A stretch of 64,000 bases of DNA from Sphagnum compactum (GCA_965153455.1 OZ234494.1:6138001-6202000); one strand, 5' to 3'. Counted from the stretch's first letter, positions 27,601-41,450 are shown. A program made the numbers and translations. Notes: a model not told the origin generated them from the sequence alone.

Positions 27601-30600
27601 GTAATTTGATTTCTTGTGAATTACTCATTTCAATTTTCTAGTTATGACATGTGAAGATGGCATTTTGAACTTTTAAGGGACTCAAAATGGGAATGTTGTA
27701 ATAACAACAAGTTAGTTTATCTTCAAGGCTAACATGTATTCATTGCATGGTAAGATATTTCAATCTCATGTTTTGTCTTGTCTTAATCTTCTAGTTCATT
27801 AGTGTTCTGTTGCACATGTTTTCATTGGTTTGCTCATCTAAAATCTTAAAATCATTGCATTTGTGTGAACTTGTTGTTGCATGCACATAGGCTCAACTTG
27901 GCCACCTAGATGTTGAACCATTTAACATTGGTTTTGTCATATTGAAAACATGTTGTCAACCTTATATTCATATTTCTCACTATCGTAGAAAAACACCTTG
28001 AGTTTATGAAATTAAGAAAATTCTTACAAACCAAGGTGTTGAAGATTTTGAAAAACATCAAAACCATATGGAATTTTATGTTAACCCAACCCATGAGGTG
28101 TCATGGATGAGTACCCAAAGTCACTCTAGTGAATATGTAGTAAGATAACAATTCTTTCAATGTTGCCATTAATGATCTCAACCATCTTATTGACATTTAG
28201 TTTCTTAATAATTAATATAATCAAATTAGCATGTTTTTTACTTATGCTTAGATTTGTATATTCTTTTATGCAATTTGCATAAAATAAGATTTATTTGTGT
28301 TTAATTACCTTGTAGTTATCAAGAATTACCAAGTAGAAAACATAACTTTGAGGTTAAAATTGGAACTCATAAGAAATTTTTGACTCGTGATTTCTACTAG
28401 GCACAATGCAATTATTTTGCAATGGGTTATTGGCCCCCTTCAACTTGAACATCAAAGGTATTGCATACATGTTTTTTGAATGCACATGACAAAATCTATG
28501 AACTTTTCAATGGGATCTCGTCATTTCTAGGATTATTTTAACTACTTGAATTTTTTTTTATAGTAATCATTGCAACTTTCAATAATCAATTTTATAACCT
28601 TTAATAATGATTAATATAGAAAGTTGTAAGCACAAGTATGTTAATTTTTATCCTTTAAATGTGTGTTTTAAAATTATTTTCATTTGAAAACCTTTTTTTT
28701 TTTTTTGCTTTACATATGATGCCAAACTTTCACAACATGATGTTGTTCCCATGTATGTCAAAGCAACACTTTTGTTGGTTTTGGAGTTAGATGTTTTGCT
28801 TCCTAGCTCTTAACCTCATGGACTTGTTAGGAAAGGGAAGTGTTTAGTTATTGGATTAACCATAAGGTTAAGGATAATTTCAATTTTCTTGTTTGTGATC
28901 AATGTTCTCTATGCATATTGTGCAAAGTTATGAGAAAAGAATTGATGATCATGTGAAGATTGATTTATTATTATTTTAGAATAGAACATGCTTCAAATTA
29001 ACCATGCTAGGACAACTTTGATGGAATTGTAACACTAAAATCAAATATTAAAAATATAATTTGAGAATAATAAAAACTATTACCTAGGGTAGAAATTGGG
29101 TACATATGGTTAAAAAATAAGAATCCTAAGGTATGGGTCCTATGCATAAGGATCTTTTGACTAAGGACTTACTTTGGGCTCATACAGGGGTTAGTTAACT
29201 ATTTCAAGTTATCTATAAATAAAAGTCAATTAGGTTGACTTCGCTAAAGGCAAAACACTAAATTCTAAAAAAGGAGATTCCACAAAATAAAAAGGTTCAT
29301 CCATGGAAAGGATGTATGTTTAAAAAAATTAACATGTGACATAATATCATTGATTCAAATTAAATGACCAATAATATTTATTAAATTTAAATGAAAGGGA
29401 CGGATGTTTCATCCATTTTCCCTTCATGCATTTTAAGGGGTTGTGAGTGGAACTTTGGGTTCATTCTTCATTTCCATATTTTCATGTTGCATGTCCATTG
29501 TTAAACCTTGTAATAAGACTTTTATGTGTAATGAACCTATTATATAATAAATTTATTATGTTTTTTTTTTTATTGTGGAAGAATTCATAAAGGAAAACTT
29601 ATGTGTATTTGGTGATTGATCCCAATATTGCGAGGTTTTAAAATATGTGTAATGAACTCCTCATTGGTCTTAGCCCACATAAATACCAAACATTAAGCAT
29701 GTGTCTTGTGACTATAGCTTTGGGCTTATGACCAAGATATTAATGAGAAGGGGAATGAGTTGGGAGAGTGTTTTAAGACTCAAACACAATCTTGCAAGTG
29801 TGGAAAAATGTGTCCCAACATTTTCAAGTTGAAGTTGGAGTCTTGGAGTTTCCCAATTATTTGGGACAAAAATATAAATAACAAATCATGTCCATATTAA
29901 ACCCTTTTTAAACCATTGGAAAGGTCTTGAAATGAAGACACTGAAAATGAACTCACAATGACCTTGATTTGGAGATTTAAAACTCAATTATTAAGAATTA
30001 ATAGTTTGATTTTCAACTATTAAAACTTAGAAAATAGAGGTCAAAACACATCTAATTGGAGTTTATAATTTGTTATTGAAAAAAGCCCTTTCCAAGGACT
30101 ACACCTTTGTAGTTGAAATTTTTTCAATGAGAGCTCGTATGTGGGAGTCACAAGTTCATAATGTTGCAAGATTCATGAATTGTCAAATTTGAATTTCTTG
30201 AAACTCCTCCCCAAGATATTGAATTTTTTTTACTACTTGACGCAACTCTTGTTGTTAGTCATAAAATATATTATAAGGAAGAGAATGATGACATCATTTC
30301 AAGTTGAAGTCGTGGTCTGTTTTGTGAACTGAATTGTTAATGATTTGTCTATGCATCATTTTGACTCCAATTTGCACTAATTATCCTTTTTATTGGGTTG
30401 TGCATGGTGATTTCATTTTCAAACTTGTGTTTATGAATTCGTCCTAGTCCCATTATGAAATTTTCATGTTTTTTTCCTTTGTGCAAGTTTAAGGAACATA
30501 TCTTAAGGTTGCATTTTGTTGCAAAATAAACGATTAATAAGTTTTATACCCTGATACCATTTAACAAAACTAAGGGTGTGTCAACATGGGTGATCTTGAT

Positions 30601-32289
30601 TCAAAAAATGTAAATATCATCACTTGTATTGTGTGTGTTAAGTATATGTTGTGTGGGATTTTGATTCATTCAATCTACCTTGCGTCAAGAAAAACTTATT
30701 TAAAACATAATCTTCAAAAATCTTAACTCGTGTTGGCAAGTTCTATTGAACGAACAAGTTTTTTAACTTAGTTCTAAGTCAAGTTCTAAGGTAACTAAAT
30801 TGATCCAAGTTCACAATTTTTCCAAAACTAGAATGAAATCCAAACTATGTAATTGTTTTTTTTTTATTGAAACAAAAACCAAAACATGAACCTAAACTCT
30901 ATTGTCCCATTTTAAATTGATCTAGGTTTCTCTATGTTGAAAAATACAACTTTTTTTTGAAAGAACAAAAATCAAGCGATACTTTTCAAGTCAAGGTATT
31001 AGTTTCAATTGGTTGTAAACAATGAATAGGTACTCGCTACCTTAGGAAAGGATATTAGCGGATGTCCTAAAGCTAGTGATTTTTTGGGGGGCAATTTTTT
31101 GTCATTTTGAAATGAAAAAAAATTTGAAAAAAGAATATTTTGTCACAAATTCATTTTTTTAATTTAAAATTTGGTCAAAAAGAAATTTTTAATTAAAAAA
31201 ATTGTCACAAATTTGACTACCTAGTCATGTGAAATTCATATTTGTGTGAATAGCTCTTACCTTGTCCGACCCTTTATTCCCTTTATTTGGAGAATATTCC
31301 CACCCTCGGGCGGCCTTAATTTATGGCTAAATAGGTAGCAGTGTGATTGGCATTGACTCGGGAAAAAAAAAACTCCCCTCATATTTGTGAAATAAAGGGC
31401 CCTTTATTTCAGGAATGTCCCCACCCTCGGGCTTTTTAAAGCCAGTGAACCCTATCACCTACCGAGCAAAGCAAAGCTGTGCTTTTTCTTTTTTAAAGGA
31501 ATTTTTGTTGGTAGCCAAAGTGACAATCATCCATAGGAAGATGTAGAAAAAATGGCAATCATCCATATGAGGATTTAGCCAAATCTGGCTATAAACCAGA
31601 GATAAAGTACAAAATCTTTAATAATCCTTATATATATATATATATATATAATGCTGCAAAATGAAAAATCAAATCAAATATATTGAATCTGGAGATTTCA
31701 TTTTATTATTATTATTTTGGGTTTCACTTTTGGCGAGATTTCGCCCATAAATAAATAACTAATTACATTTAATATATTAAATAAAATGATATATATTAAT
31801 TTAAACATTTATAATTTAAAAAGCAGAGGGGGGGGGGCGGAGGTCAAATTTGGGGCACAAAAAAGGCGACAGTGGACAAACTTGGCGGGCCTGCGACACA
31901 CGACGGCCAAAAGTAGGGGGCCTTCGGCAGCACCTGATTGGCCGGATTAAAAAAACTTTGAATTAAAAAGTGTGTTTTTTTTTTGGCTAGCGAGAAGAAA
32001 GAAACTCCGCGCCGCCTTGTGCGCACAATATATTCATGTCAGCTCGTCCATTCTCAGAATGCTCGCTAGTCCCAATTACGAGCCAGAAAATGGAGACCGG
32101 CAGGCACATTACATATAATAATGGAGGCTGTATTCCAGGATTCCATACATTACAACTTTCTGAGCTAAGAGTCAGATATATACCAGATTCCGTCCGTAAT
32201 ACTTCGTCGTTGCCACGACATTGCGAAGGGCGCACGCGTGCGTCTGCGGCAGAATCGTCGTCGCTGCCTCTCTCCCTCTCTTCTCGCTC
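24616..32289. other. AT-rich intergenic region
   Basis: No gene could be supported in over 7 kb. Items seen: a diverged copy of the dispersed GGCTA-type repeat at 25375-25440; a GC-richer block at 25490-26245 with a palindromic GGTGCATAATGCACC; two similar segments ending in TTTTATATATA(A/G)GATTT at about 26084-26125 and 26203-26246; a TGGTATCAG-like primer-binding motif on the minus strand near 30548-30562, possibly from a lost retroelement; a partial duplication around 31262-31325 and 31385-31435 (shared CCCACCCTCGGGC); and another repeat copy, inverted, at 31513-31610. Confidence 0.45.
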
Positions 32290-32530
32290 GCTCGCCCAGA
32301 GCAAGTCCAGCGTTGGGAGTGAGCTCGGAGTTCCTTTGGCTCGCTCGTTCGCCCAGAGCAAGTCCAGCATTGGGAGCGAGCTCGGAGTTCCTTTGGCTCG
32401 CTCGCTGGCTCGCTCGCCCGGAGCAAGTCTAGCATTGGGAGCGAGCTCGGAGTTCCTTTGGCTCGCTCGCTCGCTCGCCCAGAGCAAGTCCAGCATCGGG
32501 AGCGAGCTCGGAGTTCCTTGGCTGCGCGTT
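32290..32530. repeat. GC-rich tandem repeat in the lipase leader, four units
   Basis: Four units of 57-65 bases share GCAAGTCCAGCATTGGGAGC and GAGCTCGGAGTTCCTT and are separated by variable CTCG runs. The 'GCAAGTC' positions are about 32301, 32358, 32423 and 32484. The array ends just before the lipase start codon at 32536, so it lies in the promoter or 5' untranslated region. Confidence 0.88.
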
Positions 32531-32535
32531 GAGAG

Positions 32536-35500
32536 ATGGTCGGACGCGGGGGAAGGATACAGAGGCTTGTGGATGGTGTGTTGGGAGTAGCCAAGGAGTA
32601 ACCTTCTTTGCTTCGATGGGACTCTCAGTCTCCCTCAAAGAAATGCCGCATTTCTTTTTTTTTTGTTGCTAAAGAAGGCATAGTAAGATCATCAGTTTCC
32701 TAGCGGGTTGTAGAGAATTTGGAAAGCAGAGCATTACAATCGAACATTGAGCTGGAGAATTGATGAATGAATGTTCCTTGCCAATTATTATTACCCAAGC
32801 AGTTAGTTGTAGAAGACCAGTGTGTTTCTCAGCTGCATTTTTTTTGTTGTTGGTTTATTGGTGGGGTGGGTGGATGGGTGATTCAGATCATTGAAGACAG
32901 TCAGTCATGAAGCATTCAGCAACACTGTGAGGTTCATCAATGGCTTCTCAGCATTCCTTCTTACTGTGTTGCCTGCGAAGGCAAGCCTGGAGGGCATCCA
33001 TGAAGGATGGGAACTCCGTCCCACATTCCGTGCTCCCCGTTTGCCTCAGTGGATGGAAGAGTAAGTGTCGTTGTTGTTGTTGCCCTAATTAGAATAGCAC
33101 CCAATTGCCAAAATCCTTCTTAGGGCTTGGCAGCAGCTCAAGAACTACTGGCTCCTGGGGCTGACCTATTCCTTTCTGGAAGTGTTGTTGTTGCCCTAAT
33201 CCATTATGCAGTGACAGACTAAATAGCACTCATTTGCAAAAATTCCCATCTTCCTAGACTGGGCAGCAGCAGCTCAAGAATGGGGCTGCCGGGACTTCCC
33301 TGTTTCTTTCTGAAAGTAGTTTCTGGTCATTTTTTTTCCATGCAGTGGTGTATCATCCTTCAACTGTTTCATACACGAGTACGATACTTACAGTGAGTCA
33401 GAATCCAAATCAGAAGATGAATCAGGTTTGGAAGGTAACAACAACAACAACAACCACAACAACAACAGTCTGCTGCTGCCTTCTTCTCCCAGTTCTCCAA
33501 CCTCACATGTTTCAAGAGCAAGCAGTGGCAGCAGCAGTGGACTACTTATTTGGCACCAGAAGTGGCGAGACAGCTCCTCCATTTGGAAACGAATGGGTCG
33601 GAAATTGACATGGCCATTTCATGCTTGGTATTTTTTTTCCCAGTTTTTCCCCCCTTGTCTCTGAGCTTCTGTCAAGCTTTTAAGTGAATTGAGTCACTGT
33701 CAGAATCTGTAGCACCTGCCAATTTTGGGCTTCTGATTGCCACAGTATACAGTTTACATGTCACGGTAATTGGTAGCATGCCCTTATATGTGTTATTGCA
33801 TGTTGGCAGCAGGGGTATAAGAGGGCATTCCCAAGGGATGACACCTGAAGGTTCATTTAGAGGATCAAGTGGCTTGAGAGGATCTCATCATTGTGGCTCC
33901 AGTTCTGGAAGCCTCAGTCACATGTACAGCATTGCTACTCATCACTTCAGTGGAGTGAAAGACTTTATGATGATGCCAAAACAAACTGGAGACCTGAGAC
34001 GTGGTATTGTAGAGGTTATTATGCTCTAAAAAACCTTTCTTCAATGCCCAAGTGTGTGCCTACCATCCTAGTGAGAAATTTTTCTGATTGGGTTTGTGGG
34101 GTTTTGGGGTTTATGGACTCTTTTGTTTTCATGTTAGTAACATATGTTCTGTGCATAACAAGCAGGATCTGCAACTCTCTGTGGAGCTCTTTATTGAACG
34201 AGTGTTTGATGTTGTGCGAAATTTGATATACTCCGGGTTGTCACCATGTGAAACGGTGAAGTTACTTTTCAAATGGTGTTTTTATAGCAATCTGTATGAA
34301 CATTCTCAGCTGGAGACTGTCAATACAGCCACACTGGGTGCTGCAGACCCAACTCCCCAAAAACATGTCAAAAGTGAACAGAATTTGAATACTGATGCAC
34401 GCACGTGTGAGGATGTCATCACTGGCCTGGGGTGAGTATTTTGTTGACTCTTGACAGCTTTTAAGAACTACATCAAGTTTCATGAGGATTGACTCCGGTT
34501 CATGATCTATGATCTTTTGTGAACTAATAATGCAAGGATGGCTGAACGTTATACTTTTGAACAAAGTTTCTGGAATGTGCCAGGTATCCCTATGAGGCAC
34601 TGCAGGTGACTACAGCAGATGGTCATGTTCTGTTACTTGAGAGAATTCCCAGGCATGCCCACTTTCACTAAATCTACATGAGCCTTTATACTCTGGATTG
34701 AGTTTCTATTCAGGGGACCTTTGATTGCATGAGCTTGATTGCATTTTCTTCCTGCATTAAACCCCTCAAAACAAATTTTTTGGTATCACAACATATATTC
34801 AAATTGTGTGTTTGCAGACAGAATTCTCAAAAGGTGTTGTATTTGCAACATGGTTTACTGGACTCTTCTCTAGGGTAAGTTGACAAGCATTGGAGATTTC
34901 AACAAGGCAATCCTTCTCTGATTCCAGATTATTATTGTATTTGTAGTTTAGTCTCCATAACGCATACCTGCTGAGGATCTCCTCCTGCTTGCATGGGTTT
35001 ACTTTTTTTTTGGTCAAATTTTGACCTGGTTCATCTGGGTTGACAGGTGGGTCTCTAGTGGAGTTGTGGGCTCTCAAGCTTTTGCTGCTTATGATCAAGG
35101 TATGTCTGCAAAGATTTCTTGTATTGGGAGAGAACTTCCTCTGCACAACATATCGAGACATATGGTATGCAGAGCAATTGATGTGGCTATCAATAAACTG
35201 TTGTGGGCTTTGGAGCAGTAGGATTCTGCTATACAGTTCCATATGTACTTGGATGCTTCTTACAGCAGATGCTTTCTGCACCTTGCAGGCTATGATGTGT
35301 TTCTGGGTAATTTTCGTGGTTTAGCATCTCGGGAACATGTAGATAAACACATCTCAGCTCAAAGGTGTGCTGTTCAACTCATTTGCTGAACAGTTGTTGT
35401 ATCTTCCTCTTGGTGTAAAGCCCTTGTTGTTGTTGTTGGGGCTGTTGTTCTGATTAGGGTTAGGAGCTTCATCATGGCTCTCTGTTCTTCTTCTGAGTAT

Positions 35501-37100
35501 TTTTTGTGCCGTGCTCATGTGACAAACCCTCTCTTACCCTTCTGACAGGTATTGGCAGTACTCAGTCAACGAACATGGCACTCAAGACATTCCAGCAATG
35601 CTAACAAGGATTCATGAAATCAAGATGTATGAATTGACAGATCTTCCAGATGAACAGAGCCCTCTAAATCCTGTGAACTGTGTTGGGGACCGGCTTCCTT
35701 ATTCATTATGTGGAGTTGCTCACAGCTTGGGGGGTGCATCAATTCTTATGTATGTGGTAACCCGGAAGTTGGAGAAAAAGCCTCACTATCTCTCTCGACT
35801 CATACTTCTCTCGCCTGCTGGGTTCCACCAAGATGCACCTGCATTTTGTGCAGTCCTGCAATATGGACTCCCTTTGCTAGCTCCGGTTATAGGCCCTCTT
35901 GTTCCTGGGCTTTACATACCCACAAGATTTTTTCGAGGGGTCTTCAACAAGCTTGCTCGAGACTTCCAGAACTACCCAGCAATTGGGGGACTGGTTCAAA
36001 CCTTGTTAAGCTGGGTTGTGGGTGGTGACAGTTCTAACTGGGTTGGTGCAATTGGCATGTCACATTACAACATGGACGACATGCCAGGTGTCTCCTTCCA
36101 AGTGGCCCAACACTTAGCACAGATGATGCGTGTGAACCGTTTCAGCATGTTTGATTTTGGGAGTGTGCCAGCCAATATCGATGCTTATGGAACACCTGAG
36201 CCTCTCGATATTGGGGCCAATTATGGAGTTATCGATATTCCTGTCGACTTGGTGGCCGGGTTGAAAGACTGGTTGATTCCTGGTTCGATGGTTAGCAAAC
36301 ACTTCCAGACGCTCCGAGCAGCTGGTTGCCAGGCTTCATATGCTGAGTTTGAGTATGCCCATTTGGATTTTACTTTTGGTAATCGTGAAGATCTTTTGGC
36401 TTACGTTATGTCACGCCTTTCTCTTGTGACACCTCCCAAGTTTCAAGATAGTGATGTTCCAAAACTGCAGAGTCTGAAACAGTCAGATTCAAAAAGTGGG
36501 AAGATGTCAAAAAAGTTGTTCAAGGAGAAGATAAAGATTGAAGTTGATGCCAAAGCCGAGGATGGGGAAGTTTTGAATCAGGTAGGCAAAAATGGATTTC
36601 CAACAGTGCTACAGAATGGGAAATCACAAAATGGGCTTCCGAATAGTTTCCACCATGATCGTCAGCGAATGCAACTGGAGGATGCGCTACCATTCACGTT
36701 GAAACCAATACTGCAGTCAGATGGTATGCCCAAAAATGACCAAGAGCTTCACAGTACTGTATCTGAGGTGATTGACAGAGTGGATTCTCAGGAGATGAAG
36801 TCCAATACTGAGCTGCGATCGTTTTATGACTCAAGCTTCTTCACATTTCCCTCACAGGATGGTGTATCAATTACCTCAAGCCAGGCTTCACACAGCGTGA
36901 AAGGTGTAAGTGCTGTAAACAGTCAAAAGGATTCCAGTGGCATCCGTAATTTTCAGAGCTGGAGTTCTTCACCTGAGGTCTCAAGACACCATAGTAAATC
37001 CCATCAAATGACAATGACTAGCACTTTGAAGCCGAGTTTTTTTCACAAGTTGAAGACTAGGCTGTTTGGAAATTGTTCAAGAAGTGGTCCTAAATCTTGA
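32536..37100 (+). CDS. Alpha/beta-hydrolase lipase (At1g73920-like)
   Basis: Ten exons with matching phases: 32536-32597, 32887-33060, 33346-33627, 33813-34014, 34166-34431, 34584-34652, 34818-34874, 35047-35099, 35289-35364 and 35549-37100, about 930 residues. The N-terminus (RIQRLVDGVLGVAKESLKTV, then ELRPTFRAPRLPQWMEDGVS) and the core (PYEALQVTTADGHVLLLERI; GWVSSGVVGSQAFAAYDQGY; DVFLGNFRGLASREHV) follow the plant family of large acid-lipase-like hydrolases. The nucleophile Ser is in VAHSLGGAS (about residue 473), with Asp in AGLKDW (about 654) and His in YAHLDFTF (about 685). It probably hydrolyses an acyl lipid ester; the substrate is unknown. The polar C-terminal tail of about 220 residues is longer than in the Arabidopsis relative. 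One intron appears to be GC-AG (donor at 34653), and exon 4 has a tandem acceptor (33809 or 33812). Confidence 0.93.
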
Positions 37101-40100
37101 GGACTAACAGGAGATGTGAAAAGTGCATGGCTGAGATTTGTGTTCACAAGCACTGTGGCCATTTGTGAGTCATCCCTTCTTCACCATCCATGCCTTGCCT
37201 AATGCTTTTGTGAGCAACATTCATATGGTTATGACAATACCCATTTCTTGTGTTACCATCAAATTGTTATTGTGGAACTTCCCTCGGCATATTTTCTTCA
37301 CCATGCTTTACTTGCACTCTGTTTCTGCAAACTCAATACTTCATACAAATGTCCTAATGAATACAGACCCTCCCTGCGTCAGTTATTGATTGAGGTGATT
37401 TGTGTGAACTTGGTGAAGGTGGAATGTACAGATCTCATCATGGAGGTGGACAAGCATGTGCTAGAGGCAGCACATTGCTTTTCATTGGATAGTAACTTGG
37501 GTGTAGTTGGCAACTGGATCCAGGACACAAGTTGCTCTTGACAGTGATTGATACATCTGAGTATAGGCGTGTAAATGTACCTGCATTCCAAGCTTCAATG
37601 TCAGGCTGCAGGTTGGTGTCCTGTCAGCTCAGAAGTACAGCAGCATTCTCTGCAAACAAGAACTCGGAATGCATAGTGATCAGGTGTTCTCTATTTTGAT
37701 GTGCTACTGTTGCTAGAGTGTATTCTGTTCTCCAGAATACACTGCTAAAGTTTTGTGGATCTTGGGTGCTCTATGAGTGGACAGTGCAGGTATAGATTTG
37801 GTGGGATCGATTGTTTTGAGCTTGCAATTTTGCTGAAGCAGTGGGGCTGTGGAGGAGGAGGCATCATGCCCGATCATCATATTAGCATATTGTATCCAGC
37901 TATCCCCATCCCAGGAAAGCTTCTTAATGTTGGTGGATATTTTCTGACAACTAAAGAAGGTGATTTTTTAAACTGACGAGCATAGCTGGATGCAGTTCTC
38001 GAATCCAAACACGTTTTTGGGACTTCGTCAAAGTACGAGGTTGTAACAGAAATTACTGCAGGTCAGATTCTATTGATGTTTTTGCTGGCATGGTCAAGTT
38101 ATATATGACTTGCTGGCAGGGAGAAGTTGTTGCTTAGCAAAGTTACAAATGACAGCATCCTGTCCTAATAATCCCCTGTCATGTAATCTCCCCTCTAAAG
38201 TGGTTTAGAGTGTTTGGTGTTATGCACATGTTTGGAGAGGAAAAGAATGACAGTATTTTATTTCAACAGCAAATCCACAGGCGTGACATGCATCATATGT
38301 TGGCAAGTACCTGGATTTCAAGTTATAAAGGATTGCCATGCAGATGGGTTATGCATCGAGGAACTGAATTGAGAGGGGTTCATGGTTCATGATTCAAGTT
38401 TGCAAGAAAAGGTGGAAGGTTGCTGAGATTATAGTATCATGTGTGTGTGGGGTGGGGGGGTTGGGGGGGAATTCTATATATTGTGGAGATAACAGACATG
38501 AGCCAGTTTTCACAGCAACCTTCAAAGTCCTGTTTAGAGATGATAAGAGCAGTAGTTTGGACATTGTAAGCTACCTCTATTAGGGCTTACCATCCTTCCA
38601 AATGGGTGTTTCTAGTCTTGAAATTCTGATGCATTGATCTGACATTGTTTTTTACTCCTTGTATGGTATTTTCAGAGCAATGGCTCTGAAAGTATTTTTG
38701 CTATGGTGCTGACTCCTCAGTGGTGTTGTTATTTCAGAGGGAAAGGTTATATAGCTGCATTTGACTGTGAAGGTCATGTTGAAAAGGCAATTGCAAAGTC
38801 TGTTCTTCCTTTTGGAAGGGTTGTTTAATAGCAGAATTCATGTATCATTTTGCTATTCTAGGGGAAAAAGAGAGGGCCTTGGATTGATAGGCAGGTGTGG
38901 TTGACTGGCCTAGTAGAACTTTAGACTTGCATAAAAGTTTCCTTCCTGCAGAGTTTTTATCTTCATTGCATGGTTACAAAGGGAGAGATCTGAGGGCATC
39001 ATAGAAGAATTGGTATCTCTACCCTCTGTTATAAATGATGAGTGCAAGCTCTTTTGCAGCTTTGATGAGCTTTAGATCTGATTATTGTGGAGTTGCAGCT
39101 TTGAGCTTTAGGTTTGATCATCATGGATTGATTGAAACCTTGACTTGAGCTTTAGATCTGATTGTAGTGAAATCTCAGCTTTGAGCTTTAGGTTTGATCA
39201 TCATGGATTGATTGAAACCTTGATTTGAGCTTTAGATCTGATTGTAGTGAAATCTGAGCTTTGAGCTTTAGGTTTGATCATCATGGATTGATTGAAACTT
39301 TGACTTGAGCTTTAGATCTGATTGTAGTGATCTCGCAGCTTTGAGCTTTAGGTTTGAGCATCATGGATTGGATTGAAACTTTGACTTCACATGGGGATGG
39401 AGAAAACTGGACAAGAGCACACTTTTGCTTCCAGAAACTTCAAAGTGGATTGTGCCCTTTCATGACTGGTGAGAACTTTTGCAGCTTTGAAACCTTTAGA
39501 TCTGATTGGCCTGGTTTGATACTTTTGACTTGACATGGAGCAACCAAGTTCAACAATGTGACCCAGAACCCACCAGTGCACAATCCATTGCAAACCCATT
39601 ATGCACAACACAGTTGTGAATGAACTGACAACTCTAATCAACAACTGAGTTCCATGGTTCCACCTTGGTAACCTATCCTGAAATTCTCTTGCTTATTAGA
39701 GTTATCCCGTTGGGTCAGGCGATTAAGAGGTGAGAACGGCCAGTTTTGGCATAATAGGGCATCAAACGCGGAACTGGGAATGAAAATTTTACATATAGAA
39801 ATAACTGGGACCCAAACTAATTTTTCCACCAATTTTAGTGGTAAACAGAGTTTCATCCTGTCTTTTATTTTTCCTCAGCGCCTCCACTCCACTGCTGCTA
39901 CATATATTTTCACTGCACCTACCTGTACAACTACTATAATTACTCTTGAACCTTGTGCATTAAATGCTGATTTCAGCATTTCATAACTCAGATTTAATAA
40001 AATTTCCTTACTTTGTGGATACCACTGAGAGAGGGGATAGGAGGCGAAAGCAGAGGAGATAGGGGGGTGAAACAGAGGGCGACTTTATGGATAAATGTAT

Positions 40101-41450
40101 TTTATTGCACTACCTATGTAAATGGGTATCATAGGTACATAGGTAGGGGATGTATATGGTTAGCTATGTAGGTAGGGCACTTGGGGGGCTACTAGGTAGG
40201 TATGTGGATGGATGTGGATTATCACACAGGAACTTGATGGTGCTTTATGGCTGGTGAATTGTCACCAGTTGGCATTTTTAAAGAAAAAACTGGTAAAAAA
40301 AAAAGTGTTTTTTTTCTTTGGGGGGGTAGGGTTGGTGTTTTCTACTTTCCAAATGCCGAATTTCAAAAGAGATTTTTTAAAAATTTAAATTGTCAGTTTA
40401 TACATGAAGATCCACTCTGTTTTTTTTCGTGGCGAAATTTCACAATTTGGGTTTTTTTCAGGAAATGAAAAAACAGCCAACATAAAAATTTGTGATTTTT
40501 AGCGATTCTTTTTCACCATTTTCCAAATTTAAAAAATTGAATTAGCCATGTCTAGACCTAGGCTCTTCATGAGTCACCCACATGTAGTAGCTCTTTTGTA
40601 AAAATGCTACAGCCCACCTAAGCTGTCAGCCACCATACCTAATGCTAGTTGATGCTGAGGATCCTTGCCAATGGACCTACTTAAGGAATTTGGGGGGGGC
40701 AAAAAAACCTTGTTTCCACTAGGTAGCCCAAAATATAAAAGGATGTTTAAATTTTTTCACCTTTATGTTTTATTTATGGCCAGGTTTGGCTAAATCCTCT
40801 TGTAGATGATCCCCACTTCAGCTACATCACAAAACTGAGAAAAAAAAAAACCAAGGGCCAAATGTAATGCCCCTATAACCTAAAAGGAGCCCTAAAGCAA
40901 AAAGGTTGCCAAAGTATTGCCCTAAAACGACAGTTGATGAAAAACAATGATTGTCATGAGCACACTAACCATATGGTGCTCAAAATAATCTTTTGTTTGT
41001 TTTGTGTGTTTTATGTTTGTAAGTTGCATTCATGGAGATGGGAGAATGGAGGCGTTATGTTTCTCTTTTTTTAGAATGGAGGCGTTCTATTTTTCTTGTT
41101 TTAGAAGATGAATTCACAAGCTTATCTTTGTTGTTGTTTTTTTTTTCATGACATTTCGCAAGTTTATGGCTCCAATTGGTGCATTGGATTATGGAAGGAT
41201 GAGGAATTGCGGCTATTTGAAGGATGGCAGTTCTACAACAAGGGGGCTTTTTGCTGGTTTTTGGAGCAGATAAATAAAAAGCTAAGAATTCCAATGCTAG
41301 TCATGTTTGGGTAGGAATATAGATTTGTTTTCAGTTTTGAAATGCATAGAGAGAAGAATGCTCTTCATGCATGACTTTACTCTCCAATTTTTTCGCTATG
41401 TTGGACAGGAAAAGTTTGTGTTAGTTTGTTAGAAATGGGCTAGTGGTGAA
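37101..41450. other. Lipase 3' flank and intergenic region
   Basis: No second gene is supported. The first few hundred bases should be lipase 3' untranslated sequence. Further on lie an 80-bp repeat array (listed separately), GTAGGTAGG/CTAGGTA-type repeats at 40110-40205, and a diverged copy of the dispersed GGCTAAATC-type repeat at 40720-40845. Confidence 0.5.
39055..39388. repeat. 80-bp tandem repeat, about four units
   Basis: The segment GCTTTGAGCTTTAGGTTTGA recurs at about 39098, 39178, 39258 and 39338, exactly 80 bases apart, with AGCTTTAGATCTGATTGTAG between the copies. A partial unit precedes the first full one. Confidence 0.92.

Noticed and set aside
30548-30562. Minus-strand TGGTATCAG motif as proof of a retroelement
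   Set aside because: A primer-binding-site-like match alone, without recognisable gag or pol in the following kilobases, is too weak to annotate an element.
32036-32590. 184-codon plus frame and 169-codon minus frame over the lipase leader
   Set aside because: Both are produced by the GC-rich tandem repeat. The spliced lipase model starting at 32536 explains the region better.
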